64,000 bases of DNA from an uncultured delta proteobacterium (GTDB lineage Bacteria; Desulfobacterota; Desulfobulbia; Desulfobulbales; Desulfocapsaceae): assembly GCA_903901335.1 (NCBI GenBank), contig CAIUQR010000033.1:1-64000 (forward strand). The letters are read 5' to 3'. Shown in pieces: positions 36,182 to 45,642 of the stretch. How positions within the stretch are numbered: position 1 is the first letter of the stretch; each line of letters begins with the position of its first letter. A model generated the notes under the pieces. That model did no database searches. It was not told where the DNA came from and saw only the letters and a list, made by a program, of their open reading frames with translations. Made by a program: the position numbers and the translations under genes.

Positions 36182-37105
36182 TCAACCAGGGGCTGTTTCC
36201 GTTTTTTTACCGGCCAGGGGATGTGCCTTGTCATAGACCTCGGACAGGTGATCCAAAGTCAGATGCGTATACATCTGCGTCGTAGAAAGACTGGCGTGGC
36301 CGAGAAGTTCTTGAACCGATCGCAGGTCGGCCCCCATTTCCAGAAGATGGGTGGCAAACGAATGCCTGAGTGCATGTGGAGTGATAATCTGAGTTATACC
36401 GGCCTGTTCTCCGCACATCCGCACCATCCTCTCGACGCTGCGGGTGGTCAGGCGACTCCCTCTGCCGTTTAGAAACAGGGCGTCTTTCTCCACACTCCTG
36501 CCACGTCCCGCCCTGGCAGTCATCAACTGCTGCCGTTGCGGCAGCCAGGCAAAGACCGCCTCCTTGGCGGGTAATCCGACGGGGACAAGCCGTTCCTTAT
36601 TTCCTTTGCCCCTCACCCTAAGCACTTCAGCATCAAAATCAAGGTCGGCAAGATTTCTGGAGACAAGCTCCGCCACCCGGATACCGGTGGAGTAGAGCAG
36701 TTCCAGGATAGCCCGGTCACGGAGGAAAAAACCGCCTTTTCCCTCCGGTGCGTCGAGGAGCAGAAAGACCTCATCGACAGTCAGGAATACCGGGATGGCC
36801 CGGCCGGCCTTCGGACCGGAAATACCTGCAAGCGGATCAGCCTGAATGACCTTTTCACGCTGGAGAAATTTAAAAAAGGTCCTGAGCGTCGAGAGTTTTC
36901 TCCCCACCGAAGCCGCATTGTTACGGCCATGCAATCCGACCACGAATCCGCGGATATGGGTCGCACTTATATTTCCAGGATGACAGCCCTCAGTCAAGGT
37001 CTGGACAAATTCTCCGATATCGCTCCGGTATGCGCGCACGGTATGGAGCGAGTACCCTTTTTCCGTCTCCAGCCAGCTGGTAAATCGTTCAATGGCCTGT
37101 TTCAT
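36182..37105 (-). CDS. xerC: tyrosine recombinase XerC
   Basis: 307 residues. The N-terminal SAM-like DNA-binding domain has the TLRTFFKFLQRE segment. The catalytic residues are in place: Arg in STGIRVAEL, His-x-x-Arg in HALRHSFATH, His in LLGHASLSTTQMYTHL with the nucleophile Tyr. It resolves chromosome dimers with XerD at dif. Position upstream of hslVU is typical of XerC. XerC and XerD are alike, so the subtype rests on context. Confidence 0.93.
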   Translation of the reverse strand: MKQAIERFTSWLETEKGYSLHTVRAYRSDIGEFVQTLTEGCHPGNISATHIRGFVVGLHGRNNAASVGRKLSTLRTFFKFLQREKVIQADPLAGISGPKAGRAIPVFLTVDEVFLLLDAPEGKGGFFLRDRAILELLYSTGIRVAELVSRNLADLDFDAEVLRVRGKGNKERLVPVGLPAKEAVFAWLPQRQQLMTARAGRGRSVEKDALFLNGRGSRLTTRSVERMVRMCGEQAGITQIITPHALRHSFATHLLEMGADLRSVQELLGHASLSTTQMYTHLTLDHLSEVYDKAHPLAGKKTETAPG

Positions 37106-37163
37106 TCCAAGCGCCTCCCCTGGCTGTTCTTAGGCCCCGGACAAGAAGATAACTAATGAACTC

Positions 37164-37193
37164 TTGCAAGGTTGATGTATAGTGTAATATAAT
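37164..37193 (+). promoter_or_regulatory. promoter of xseB-ispA-dxs
   Basis: TTGCAA (37164-37169) and TATAAT (37188-37193) are separated by 18 bases, in the gap between divergent xerC and xseB. It is close to the housekeeping consensus, with a perfect -10. Confidence 0.6.
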
Positions 37194-37276
37194 GCTCGGT
37201 CAAAAATGCCGACATGTAGTTCTATCCTGAAAGGAAAAACGATTCAACCTTCTTTTTCATGACCTTACTATCTAAT

Positions 37277-37525
37277 ATGGCTAAAAAATCATTCGAAGAG
37301 GCGCTTGCCCGCCTGGAAGAAATCACGGCGGAACTGGAAGATGGTGACCTCAGCCTGGAAAAAAGCCTGAAAAAATTTGACGAAGGAATCAAGCTGGCGG
37401 AGTTCTGCAATGCCCAGCTGGCAGAGGCCAAGGCGAAGGTTGAAATTCTTCTTGAACGAGACGGTCGACTGGAAGCAACTCCTTTTGCTGGAGCGAATGG
37501 TGGAGATCAGACAGTACCTGAATGA
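37277..37525 (+). CDS. xseB: exodeoxyribonuclease VII small subunit
   Basis: About 82 residues from the ATG at 37277 ([40 protein letters not shown]), matching the XseB coiled-coil family; the track's ATG at 37259 adds six. XseB binds XseA to form exonuclease VII, which degrades single-stranded DNA. No xseA is near. It overlaps ispA by 29 bases, the usual xseB-ispA-dxs arrangement. Confidence 0.92.
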   Translation: MAKKSFEEALARLEEITAELEDGDLSLEKSLKKFDEGIKLAEFCNAQLAEAKAKVEILLERDGRLEATPFAGANGGDQTVPE

Positions 37526-38393
37526 ACAGCGGCTAATTGTCGAAACGGCCCTGAAAAAATATATGCTCAAGGCCCAGGGACCGTTTGCCCGCCATCTTGA
37601 ATCGATGCGCTACAGCCTGTTTGTCGGCGGCAAACGTCTCCGCCCGATTCTCTGTCTTGCCGCCGCCGCTGCCATCGATCCCGACCGATCACTGCGAGAA
37701 AATCTTCTGCCCGTCGCCTGCGCCTTGGAATGTATCCATACCTACTCGCTGATCCACGACGACCTGCCGGCCATGGATAATGACGATCTGCGGCGGGGAA
37801 AACCGACCAACCATAAACTCTTCGGGGAGGCCGGGGCAATCCTCGCCGGTGACGGCCTGCTCACCTGGGCCTTCGATCTGCTCACCGGCCGGGAATCCGC
37901 CCTTCCTCCGGAACGGCTGCTGCAGATCACCCACCTTATCGCCAGGGCGGCAGGATCGTTAGGAATGGTTGGGGGTCAGGCTTTGGATATTGCTTATGAA
38001 AATCAAGACTTTCCATTTGAAATTCTACAGACGATTCACCGCAGCAAGACAGGCGCCTTACTCACCTGCGCCGTCCAGGCCGGGGCCGTAGGTGCGGGAG
38101 CAGTCCCGAAAGAGACTGAATGCATGATCGACTATGGCAACCAGATCGGACTCGCCTTCCAGATCATCGATGATCTGCTGGACGCCACCGCCACCACGGA
38201 GCAGCTGGGCAAAACCGCAGGCGGAGATGCGAAAAGGGGCAAGGCGACCTACCCTGCCTATTTCGGAATCGAGGCGAGCAAAAAAAAGGCCCTGGATGCG
38301 GTGACCGCCGCCAAAGAGGCCCTGGCAGGCTTTGATGAAAAAGCAGCCCCCCTGCGGGCCATCGCTGATTATATTTACTGCAGATCCAACTGA
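37497..38393 (+). CDS. ispA: polyprenyl synthetase (farnesyl-diphosphate synthase type)
   Basis: 298 residues from the ATG at 37497, which has GGAG just upstream; the track's 37377 start lies inside xseB in another frame and adds unrelated residues. GGKRLRPIL, the first aspartate-rich motif [10 protein letters not shown] and the second FQIIDDLLD are complete. It condenses IPP with allylic diphosphates to make farnesyl or similar chains. It lies between xseB and dxs, so the operon supplies isoprenoids. Confidence 0.95.
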   Translation: MVEIRQYLNEQRLIVETALKKYMLKAQGPFARHLESMRYSLFVGGKRLRPILCLAAAAAIDPDRSLRENLLPVACALECIHTYSLIHDDLPAMDNDDLRRGKPTNHKLFGEAGAILAGDGLLTWAFDLLTGRESALPPERLLQITHLIARAAGSLGMVGGQALDIAYENQDFPFEILQTIHRSKTGALLTCAVQAGAVGAGAVPKETECMIDYGNQIGLAFQIIDDLLDATATTEQLGKTAGGDAKRGKATYPAYFGIEASKKKALDAVTAAKEALAGFDEKAAPLRAIADYIYCRSN

Positions 38394-38414
38394 TCCGATT
38401 ACAGGTCAGTATTG

Positions 38415-40355
38415 ATGAATGATGTTTTTATAGAAGGTGTTAAGCCCATTATGTTGACGTACCCGATGCAGGAGACCTATCCTTCGCGACTTGCCAAGAT
38501 CAGGTCGCCAAAGGACATCAGGAACCTCTCTCTTCCTGAATTGACTGCTCTTGCTGCAGAAATCCGCCGGATTATCATCACTACGGTTGCCGAAACAGGC
38601 GGCCATCTGGCCCCGAGCCTGGGCGTGGTCGAGCTCACCATCGCCCTTCACTATGTCTTCGATACCCCTAAGGACAAACTGATCTGGGATGTCGGTCACC
38701 AGTCCTATGCCCATAAACTCATCACCGGACGGCAGGATCGTTTTCATACCCTGCGGCAATATAAGGGCCTGAGCGGTTTTCCGAAATTCCAGGAGAGCGA
38801 ATACGATGCCTTTGAAACAGGCCATGCCGGAACCTCCATCTCAGCTGCCCTCGGCATGACGCTCGCTAAAGACATCCAGAAAAGGAACAACCGGGCCATC
38901 GCCATTATCGGGGATGGCTCCATGACCGCCGGTATGGCCTTCGAGGCCCTGAATCACGCCGGCCATCTGGACCGGAACCTGATCGTCATCCTGAATGACA
39001 ACGAGATGTCCATCTCTCCGAACGTCGGCGCCGTCTCCAGTTTCCTGAGCCGGAAATTGAGCGGCAGGACCATGCGACGGGTGAAGGCCCACATCGAAGA
39101 ACGATTGAACTCGCTCTCCAATGTCGGAGAAAACATCCTCAATGTGCTCAAAAAAAGCGAGGAGAGCTTTAAGAGCTTTTTCACCCCCGGCATGCTCTTC
39201 GAGGCCTTCAAATTCAACTATATCGGCCCGATCCAAGGCCATCAGCTCGAAGATCTGATCGAGACGCTCGAGACCGTGCGGGACACCTCCCGCGGCCCGG
39301 TCCTCATCCATGTCCTGACCACCAAGGGCAAAGGATATAAACCGGCCGAGGATAATCCCGGATCCTTCCATGGTATCGGCCCCTTCGACATCGCCACAGG
39401 ACAGCCAAAATCGTCATCAAAACCGGCCACCTATACGGAAATCTTCGGCTGCACAATGGTGCAGATGGCACGAGAGGAGAAACGGCTTGCTGCGATCTCG
39501 GCCGCCATGGTCACCGGAACAGGCCTGACCCGCTTTGCAGAAGAGTTTCCCGAGCGCTTCTTCGATGTCGGGATCGCCGAACAGCATGCGGTGACCTTCG
39601 CCGCAGGACTTGCAGTGGAGGGAATCCTGCCGGTGGTCGCAGTCTATTCGTCCTTCTTTCAGCGCTCACTGGATCAGATCATCCATGATATCTGCATCCC
39701 GAACCTGCCGGTCACACTGGCAATCGACAGGGGCGGAGTGGTTGGAGATGACGGCCCCACCCATCATGGCGTCTTCGATCTTTCCTTCCTGCGCTTTATC
39801 CCGAACATGGTTCTGATGGCCCCGAAGGACGAGGAGGAGCTCAGACACATGCTCTACACCGCCGTTCTCCACAAGGGACCGGCGGCGGTCCGCTACCCGA
39901 GGGGATCCGGCGAAGATGTCCAGCTGACAACAGATCTGCACAAACTTGAGATGGGTAAAGGCGAGGTTTTAGTAGAAGGCGGCGACATCCTCCTGCTGCC
40001 GATCGGCAACCGGGTCCACCCGGCGCTCCGCGCTGCTGAGGGGTTGAAAAAGGTCGGCATCGACGCGACCGTCATCAACCCGCGCTTCATCAAACCGCTG
40101 GATGGGGATCTCATCTGCTCCTGGGCCACACGGACCGGAAGGGTGGTGACCATCGAAGACAATGTCCGGCAGGGCGGATTCGGCAGTTCCATTCTGGAGC
40201 TGTTCAGCCGCCGTCGACTCTACGGGATACAGACCTGCACCCTTGCCCACCCGGACCTCTTTATCGAACATGGCCCGCAGAAAACCCTGTGGAAGGACAG
40301 TAACCTCGACTCTCCGGCCATCATCCGGGCCGCGATGAAACTGATGAATAAATAG
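38415..40355 (+). CDS. dxs: 1-deoxy-D-xylulose-5-phosphate synthase
   Basis: 646 residues. The thiamine diphosphate motif GDGSMTAGMAFEALNHAG is near residue 155; the HVLTTKGKGYKPAE and GIAEQHAVTFAAGLA blocks are typical Dxs, with a transketolase C-terminal domain. It joins pyruvate and glyceraldehyde 3-phosphate in the first step of the MEP pathway. I start at the ATG at 38415; the track's TTG is three bases upstream, and 38451 is another option. It is the last gene of xseB-ispA-dxs. Confidence 0.96.
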   Translation: MNDVFIEGVKPIMLTYPMQETYPSRLAKIRSPKDIRNLSLPELTALAAEIRRIIITTVAETGGHLAPSLGVVELTIALHYVFDTPKDKLIWDVGHQSYAHKLITGRQDRFHTLRQYKGLSGFPKFQESEYDAFETGHAGTSISAALGMTLAKDIQKRNNRAIAIIGDGSMTAGMAFEALNHAGHLDRNLIVILNDNEMSISPNVGAVSSFLSRKLSGRTMRRVKAHIEERLNSLSNVGENILNVLKKSEESFKSFFTPGMLFEAFKFNYIGPIQGHQLEDLIETLETVRDTSRGPVLIHVLTTKGKGYKPAEDNPGSFHGIGPFDIATGQPKSSSKPATYTEIFGCTMVQMAREEKRLAAISAAMVTGTGLTRFAEEFPERFFDVGIAEQHAVTFAAGLAVEGILPVVAVYSSFFQRSLDQIIHDICIPNLPVTLAIDRGGVVGDDGPTHHGVFDLSFLRFIPNMVLMAPKDEEELRHMLYTAVLHKGPAAVRYPRGSGEDVQLTTDLHKLEMGKGEVLVEGGDILLLPIGNRVHPALRAAEGLKKVGIDATVINPRFIKPLDGDLICSWATRTGRVVTIEDNVRQGGFGSSILELFSRRRLYGIQTCTLAHPDLFIEHGPQKTLWKDSNLDSPAIIRAAMKLMNK

Positions 40356-40467
40356 ACACCCTCCGGTGCTGCATCTTTCTCCACAGGGAGCAGCACAGAA
40401 TCGATCTCAGAGAGAAGCAATTCATACATGGCTGAAACGGGGGGACTTCCTGCCTCAGCCGTATCTT

Positions 40468-41478
40468 TCAGACCTTATAATAGGCCTTATACCACCGGAC
40501 AAACTCGGCAATTCCATGTTCAAGCGTGGTATCGGGTTTGTAGTCAAAATCCCGGACCAGATCATCGACATCGGCAAAGGTGGCCGGGACGTCGCCGGGC
40601 TGCATCGGCAGGAAGTTTTTCTCCGCCCGCCTGCCGAGACAATCCTCAAGGACCTGGATATACCGCAGCAGCCTCTCCTTCCTGTTATTGCCGATATTGT
40701 AAATCCGGTACGGGCAATACGAGATGGCCGGATCGGGGGCATCGCCGTTCCAGGCAAAATCGCCCTCGGGGATCTTTTCTATCACCCTGGCCACCCCTTC
40801 GACAATATCATCCACGTAGGTGAAATCCCGTTCCATATTGCCGTTGTTGAAGACATCGATCGGCCGGCCTTCGAGGATCGCTTTAGTAAACAAAAACAAG
40901 GCCATGTCGGGCCGGCCCCACGGTCCGTAGACTGTAAAAAACCTGAGTCCCGTGGTCGGCAGGCCAAAGAGGTGGCTGTAGGCATGGGCCATCAGCTCAT
41001 TGGCCTTTTTCGACGCGGCATACAGAGAAACCGGATGATCCACGTTATCATGGACCGAAAAGGGCATCCGGGTGTTGGCCCCATAGACCGAACTGGAAGA
41101 GGCATATACCAGATGCTTGACCCCCGAATGCCTGCACCCTTCCAGGATATTGACGAAACCGACAATATTCGTGTCGACATAGGAGTGCGGATTAATAAGG
41201 GAATACCGCACACCGGCCTGAGCTGCAAGATTGACCACGGCATCGAATCCGTGTTCCTGGAAAAGCCGCTCCATGGCGGCGCGGTCGGCAAGCTCAAGGG
41301 CCACATGCCGGAACCGGTCGCACTCGGCAAGCGCCGCCATACGGGCCCGTTTGAGGTTCGGGTCGTAATAATCGTTCAGGTTGTCAAGACCTACAACCTC
41401 GGCACCGTCGGCGATGAGTTTTTTGCTCAGATGCGCCCCGATAAAACCCGCCGCACCGGTAATCAGAATTTTTTTCAT
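40468..41478 (-). CDS. NAD-dependent epimerase, probably UDP-glucuronate 4-epimerase type
   Basis: 336 residues from the ATG at 41478; the track's 41520 start lies in the end of the aldolase gene. The Rossmann motif [15 protein letters not shown] starts the protein, and catalytic Ser (SSSSVYG) and YAASKKANE (Tyr-x-x-x-Lys) are present. [17 protein letters not shown] is diagnostic of the UDP-glucuronate epimerase (CapI-like) subgroup, so UDP-galacturonate for envelope polysaccharide is the likely product. It starts four bases after the aldolase stop. The 383-residue plus-strand frame in the track is a shadow. Confidence 0.88.
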   Translation of the reverse strand: MKKILITGAAGFIGAHLSKKLIADGAEVVGLDNLNDYYDPNLKRARMAALAECDRFRHVALELADRAAMERLFQEHGFDAVVNLAAQAGVRYSLINPHSYVDTNIVGFVNILEGCRHSGVKHLVYASSSSVYGANTRMPFSVHDNVDHPVSLYAASKKANELMAHAYSHLFGLPTTGLRFFTVYGPWGRPDMALFLFTKAILEGRPIDVFNNGNMERDFTYVDDIVEGVARVIEKIPEGDFAWNGDAPDPAISYCPYRIYNIGNNRKERLLRYIQVLEDCLGRRAEKNFLPMQPGDVPATFADVDDLVRDFDYKPDTTLEHGIAEFVRWYKAYYKV

Positions 41479-41482
41479 AAGA

Positions 41483-42754
41483 TCAATCTTCAAAGTTCCC
41501 TTGCGGTCCCGCATTGACATTCAGTGTCCCGGCCCGCTCAATAATTTTCTCTTTTGTCCAGTCGGCAGGATTTTCTCTCCTGTCGGCCTTCTTCCCAAGA
41601 TCCATAGATCCGGCGGCAAGGATGATCTCCCTGGCGATGGACGCCGTTCCCTGAGCGTTAAAGACATGCACCAGGATATTATAGACGAAGTCCTCCACCC
41701 GCCTGCACATCCTTTCCCTGACCGCTCTAGTCTGCCCGTGGAGAAGCGTATCCATCGGCAGATTCAGGTTCTTGAAATTGCCGCCGCGCCATCCTTTGGA
41801 CTCGGCATAGGCCAGCATCTTCTCCCAGGTCTCTTCGGAGACACCCTCGCCTTTCACCTTCTGCAGATTCCCCTGGGCATCGAGAATCGCGTTGCCGTAA
41901 TCGTTGACATTGACCCCCCAGGACACCATCTGCAGTGCGGTCGCCACATTGGCCTTGGTGGTCCGGGTCAGCCCGGCTATTTCCCGTAAGCGCTCCGAAC
42001 TATTGCCGGAGGTGCCATGTTGCGCACCGGACACCCCATAGGGTTCCAAAGCCTTATGAATCTCAGCGGTCAATTGCACCTGAATCCCCTGACCGCTGGC
42101 CTCAATGCCGTGCACCGACCCGTTATTCAACGCGATCCAGTCGGCACTGATGCCATGGGCGTTCAGACCCTTGATCAGAAACGAGGCGTCCTCAACAGTC
42201 GAGAGGCCTTCGTTCCCTTTGATCTCGCCCACTTCCGTCTCAAGCCCTGCCCAGGCGGGGATGAACTGGTTCAATTCAAGATTGGCGAGCAGATTCTGAT
42301 CGTCGGGCATATGAGACGCATCGATTGCGATCGAAGTGATGCCCGCCTCGAACATCGAGGGAATCTCCATCCTCGCATACGGGATATCTTCAACCTTTTT
42401 AATCCCATAATGATCGGCATGAATCGCAACCGGGACTGTGATTCCCAGTTCGTTGCAGGCTGCATCAACTTGCCGGGCGATGTTGTAAAAGTTAACCGGA
42501 CAATAGGTTGATTCGGACCTCGCAATCTCAATGATAATCGTAGCATCAGCGCGTTGGGCGGCCTGAAGTGCTCCCCGGATGACGAAATTGGACCTGCCGT
42601 TGGCGGCAATGGTCATCGCTTTTCCTTTGGCAGTCAAGGCACGGTCGATGACCTTGCCGCTGACCAGGAGTGCATGAGAATTCGGAAATAATTTTTGGAC
42701 ATTGGGGGGCCGTCCGATTTCTAGTACCTTCCGGAATCCTTCCTGTAAAGTCAT
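41483..42754 (-). CDS. class II fructose-bisphosphate aldolase
   Basis: About 423 residues from the ATG at 42754, which has GGAGG five bases upstream. The Zn-site HADHYG, the LNNGSVHG and [10 protein letters not shown] stretches, and the [11 protein letters not shown] and [15 protein letters not shown] blocks fit the class II ketose-bisphosphate aldolases of the longer Fba subtype. It cleaves or forms fructose 1,6-bisphosphate. Substrate class is clear; sugar specificity is by similarity. It is followed by the epimerase gene. Confidence 0.88.
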   Translation of the reverse strand: MTLQEGFRKVLEIGRPPNVQKLFPNSHALLVSGKVIDRALTAKGKAMTIAANGRSNFVIRGALQAAQRADATIIIEIARSESTYCPVNFYNIARQVDAACNELGITVPVAIHADHYGIKKVEDIPYARMEIPSMFEAGITSIAIDASHMPDDQNLLANLELNQFIPAWAGLETEVGEIKGNEGLSTVEDASFLIKGLNAHGISADWIALNNGSVHGIEASGQGIQVQLTAEIHKALEPYGVSGAQHGTSGNSSERLREIAGLTRTTKANVATALQMVSWGVNVNDYGNAILDAQGNLQKVKGEGVSEETWEKMLAYAESKGWRGGNFKNLNLPMDTLLHGQTRAVRERMCRRVEDFVYNILVHVFNAQGTASIAREIILAAGSMDLGKKADRRENPADWTKEKIIERAGTLNVNAGPQGNFED

Positions 42755-42889
42755 AGAGACCTCCATGTTCAGTGTTCAATTTTTGTATGGTTCGTGTGTA
42801 CGGGATAAACAATAAGGCAGACCAGACGAGTTTTCACTCAGGATCATATGTTATTTATAGCGCACAAAAAATGAGAAAGCCAGTTAACA

Positions 42890-43701
42890 TTATTCTTTCA
42901 TATCCACACGTTTCTTTTTCTCGTCCAGAGGGGGATCTTCTTCCTTGTGAAAACTGGAAAGACTCTTCCGGCCGAAGGCCCACACCGCTACCACACTGAT
43001 CTCATAGAGGATCATCAAGGGCACCGCCATCAACACCTGGTTGACCACATCGGGCGTCGGGGTCAGAATCGCCGCGACGATGAAATTGATCAGGATAGAA
43101 TACTTGCGGTTGCGGTTCAAAAAGGCGACATTGACAAGTCCGACCTTGGCGAGAAAAACCATAAAAACAGGCATCTCAAAGATCACGCCAAAGGCGAGCA
43201 GAAGATGCAGGGCAAGGGAAAAATACTCAGTGACGGAGGGCAGTGAGGTTAAAAAAGCATTGTTATAGCCGACCAGAAAGCGGAAGGCAGGCGGGAAGAC
43301 GACCAGATATCCAAAGGTCGCACCACTGAGGAAACAGACAGTGGAGAGGACGGTAAAAGGGATCAGAACCTTTTTTTCATGTTTAAAAAGACCGGGGGCG
43401 ACAAACCGCCAGATCTGAGAAAAGATTACCGGGGTGGCCAGCAGAATCCCGGAGACCAGCGCGAGCTTCAGATAAAAAAAAACCCTTCCTGGTATGAGGT
43501 AAAGATCAGCGAGGTCCCTTTGGGCAGCACATCGGTCAGCGGCTTAAAAAACCAGATCCCGATGGGTTCGACATAGGCATAGGCCACGCCAAAACCCACA
43601 GCAACTGCTAGCAACGAGAAAATCAGGCAGGAACGGAGATCTCGCAGGTGTTCGATTAAAGACTGTTTATCAAAATGTTCCGCCGTGTTATTCTTATTCA
43701 T
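42890..43701 (-). pseudogene. tatC: twin-arginine translocase subunit TatC, interrupted at a T9 run
   Basis: The 5' frame (43701 to about 43470, starting MNKNNTAEHFDKQSLIEHLRDLRSCLIF) and the 3' frame (about 43472 to 42890) are both TatC. They are joined by a -1 shift at nine Ts (EGFFF, minus strand): a tenth T would give FFFYLKLALVSGILLATPVIF and the remaining spans without a stop. Read across the join it is about 270 residues with six membrane helices, the normal TatC size. The ATG at 43701 is preferred over the track's 43779. TatC is the receptor for twin-Arg signals, such as the DUF362 protein's leader. Slippage could restore the protein; otherwise it is a mutation or a homopolymer error. 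Confidence 0.75.
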
Positions 43702-43797
43702 GTAATCGTCATTGTCCGTTGGCAGTTTTCCTTTTTCCCTTATCCTCTTCTTACGAAATGATCGTGGTCTTTTTACCACCCGGAAGGTGCATTTGCA

Positions 43798-44118
43798 ATG
43801 ATTAGCGCAGGCAGTGCTGAACCAATTCTAGCGGAAACAATCTGGTTTGTCTATATCGTTTCGTGCAGGGACAAAACCCTTTATACCGGGATCACCAACG
43901 ATCCAAAAAGACGGCTCCAGGAGCATAACTCGACTGGAAATGGGGCCAAATATACACGGGGGAGGCGCCCGGTCACCCTGGTCTACCTCGAGAGTTGCCC
44001 GTCCAGGTCGGCTGCGTCCAAACGAGAACATTCTATTAAGAGGATGTCCGTTGCCCGGAAAAATCAGCTCGCTTGCAGTCAGGCAGCACATCAATTGCTC
44101 GCCGACATTTCCCGGTAA
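43798..44118 (+). CDS. GIY-YIG nuclease-family protein
   Basis: 106 residues with the GIY-YIG core: VYIVSCRDKTLYTGITND, then RRLQEHN, GAKYTRGRRPVTLVY and AASKREHSIKRMS, matching the small UPF0213/YhbQ-like subgroup. The DNA-nicking activity is inferred for the superfamily. It is divergent from tatC. Confidence 0.9.
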   Translation: MISAGSAEPILAETIWFVYIVSCRDKTLYTGITNDPKRRLQEHNSTGNGAKYTRGRRPVTLVYLESCPSRSAASKREHSIKRMSVARKNQLACSQAAHQLLADISR

Positions 44119-44260
44119 TCGACGGTTCTTCAGTTGGAATTATTTTTTTGATGATGTAGACTGTGGTTGTGATTAAAAGACGATGTGTTTTCAGTTATAT
44201 CCCAGTCGGTGATAGTCGCCGGAATACTTTTCCGATTTAATACTTCAGCGGTTACTGCAG

Positions 44261-45637
44261 ATGATATCAATTCTTGTTGTTGATGACGAACAGGGCATGC
44301 GTGATTTTCTGAAAATCATGCTCAAGAAGCAGGGGTATCAGGTTCAAACGGCCAATAATGGTGAAACTGCACTTTCCATCCTGAAAGAAGGCCCGTTCGA
44401 CCTCGTGATCAGTGATATCCGCATGCCGGGTACAAGCGGCCTTGATCTTCTGGGGAGCATTAAAGAGCTGAATCCCGATCTGCCGGTGATCATGATTACC
44501 GCCTTCGCCTCTCCTGATGACGCCGTCATCGCCATGAAAAACGGCGCTTTTGACTATATCAGCAAGCCCTTTAATATTGAGGAGATCAAGTCGGTGGTCG
44601 ACTCGGCGACCTCCCGGAAAAACAAGTCCGATCCGATCTCCCAGAAGAGTGATTCTTTTCCGGGAATTATCGGACAGAGCCGGGAAATGTTGAAAATTTA
44701 CGATATCATCCGGCGAATAGCGCCTACTCCCGCCAATGTCCTGATCTATGGCGAATCGGGAACAGGCAAGGAACTGGTCGCCCAGGCGATTCACACCAGC
44801 AGTAAGGTCGCCGACAATCCCTTCATACCGATCACCTGCAGCGCCATCCCCGACGAACTGATGGAGAGCGAGCTTTTCGGCCATGTAAAAGGGTCATTCA
44901 CCGGGGCCATCTGCGACAAACCGGGACTTTTCGCCCAGGCCAACAATGGTACGGCATTTCTGGACGAGATCGGCGAGCTTACCCCGCTCATCCAGACAAA
45001 ACTTTTGCGCGTCCTGCAGGAGCGCGAGATAAAACCAGTCGGCAGCACCAAAATCCAACAGATCAATGTCCGTATTATCGCGGCCACCAACAGGATTCTC
45101 GAAGACGAGATGGCAGCCGGCAGGTTCCGCGAGGACCTCTTCTACCGGCTGGCTGTGGTTCCGATCCGGGTGCCTCCTTTGCGGGAACGAAAAGGCGACG
45201 TGCCGCTTTTAGTCCATCATTTTCTGCATAAGTATTCAAAAAGGTTGGGCAAAGAAGTTCAGGAAATCTCTTCATATGCGATGCAGGTCCTGATGAACTA
45301 TGATTTTCCCGGAAATGTCAGAGAGTTGGAAAATATCATCGAACGTGGCGTGGCCATGGAGAGCTCCAATATTATCCTGCCGGAGAGTCTTTCCCTGTCG
45401 GCTGCCGCTCGTCAGGGAAAACAGGAAAGCAGCGTCTCTTCTCCAGTCTTCCAGGCCGCCTCCGGCGAGGAAGAACTCTTCGATATCGGTCTGGAGAAGG
45501 TAGTCGACAACCTGGAGAAAAAACTTATCACCTATGCCCTGGAGAAGACCAACAACTCGAAAATCCAGGCCGCCGATCTTCTGCAGATCAGCTTCCGGTC
45601 GCTCAGATATAAGATCAAAAAATACGGTATAGAATAA
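44261..45637 (+). CDS. sigma-54-dependent response regulator (PilR/NtrC type)
   Basis: 458 residues. A typical receiver (ILVVDDEQGMRDFL, phospho-Asp in DLVISDIRMPG, Lys in SKPF), AAA+ with Walker A GESGTGKELVAQ, the sigma-54 contact GSFTGA, LDEIGELTP, and a C-terminal Fis HTH (ADLLQISFRSLRYKIKKYG). The receiver is complete, unlike that of the NtrC relative at 23533. The next gene, six bases downstream, is its kinase, a membrane PAS protein of PilS type, so the pair may control type IV pili. No pilin gene is in the window, so this remains inference. Confidence 0.92.
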   Translation: MISILVVDDEQGMRDFLKIMLKKQGYQVQTANNGETALSILKEGPFDLVISDIRMPGTSGLDLLGSIKELNPDLPVIMITAFASPDDAVIAMKNGAFDYISKPFNIEEIKSVVDSATSRKNKSDPISQKSDSFPGIIGQSREMLKIYDIIRRIAPTPANVLIYGESGTGKELVAQAIHTSSKVADNPFIPITCSAIPDELMESELFGHVKGSFTGAICDKPGLFAQANNGTAFLDEIGELTPLIQTKLLRVLQEREIKPVGSTKIQQINVRIIAATNRILEDEMAAGRFREDLFYRLAVVPIRVPPLRERKGDVPLLVHHFLHKYSKRLGKEVQEISSYAMQVLMNYDFPGNVRELENIIERGVAMESSNIILPESLSLSAAARQGKQESSVSSPVFQAASGEEELFDIGLEKVVDNLEKKLITYALEKTNNSKIQAADLLQISFRSLRYKIKKYGIE

Positions 45638-45642
45638 TTCAG

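Noticed and set aside
40366-41517. 383-residue plus-strand ORF opposite the epimerase
   Set aside because: The minus-strand frame is a clear nucleotide-sugar epimerase with Rossmann and YxxxK motifs; this one shows no family resemblance.
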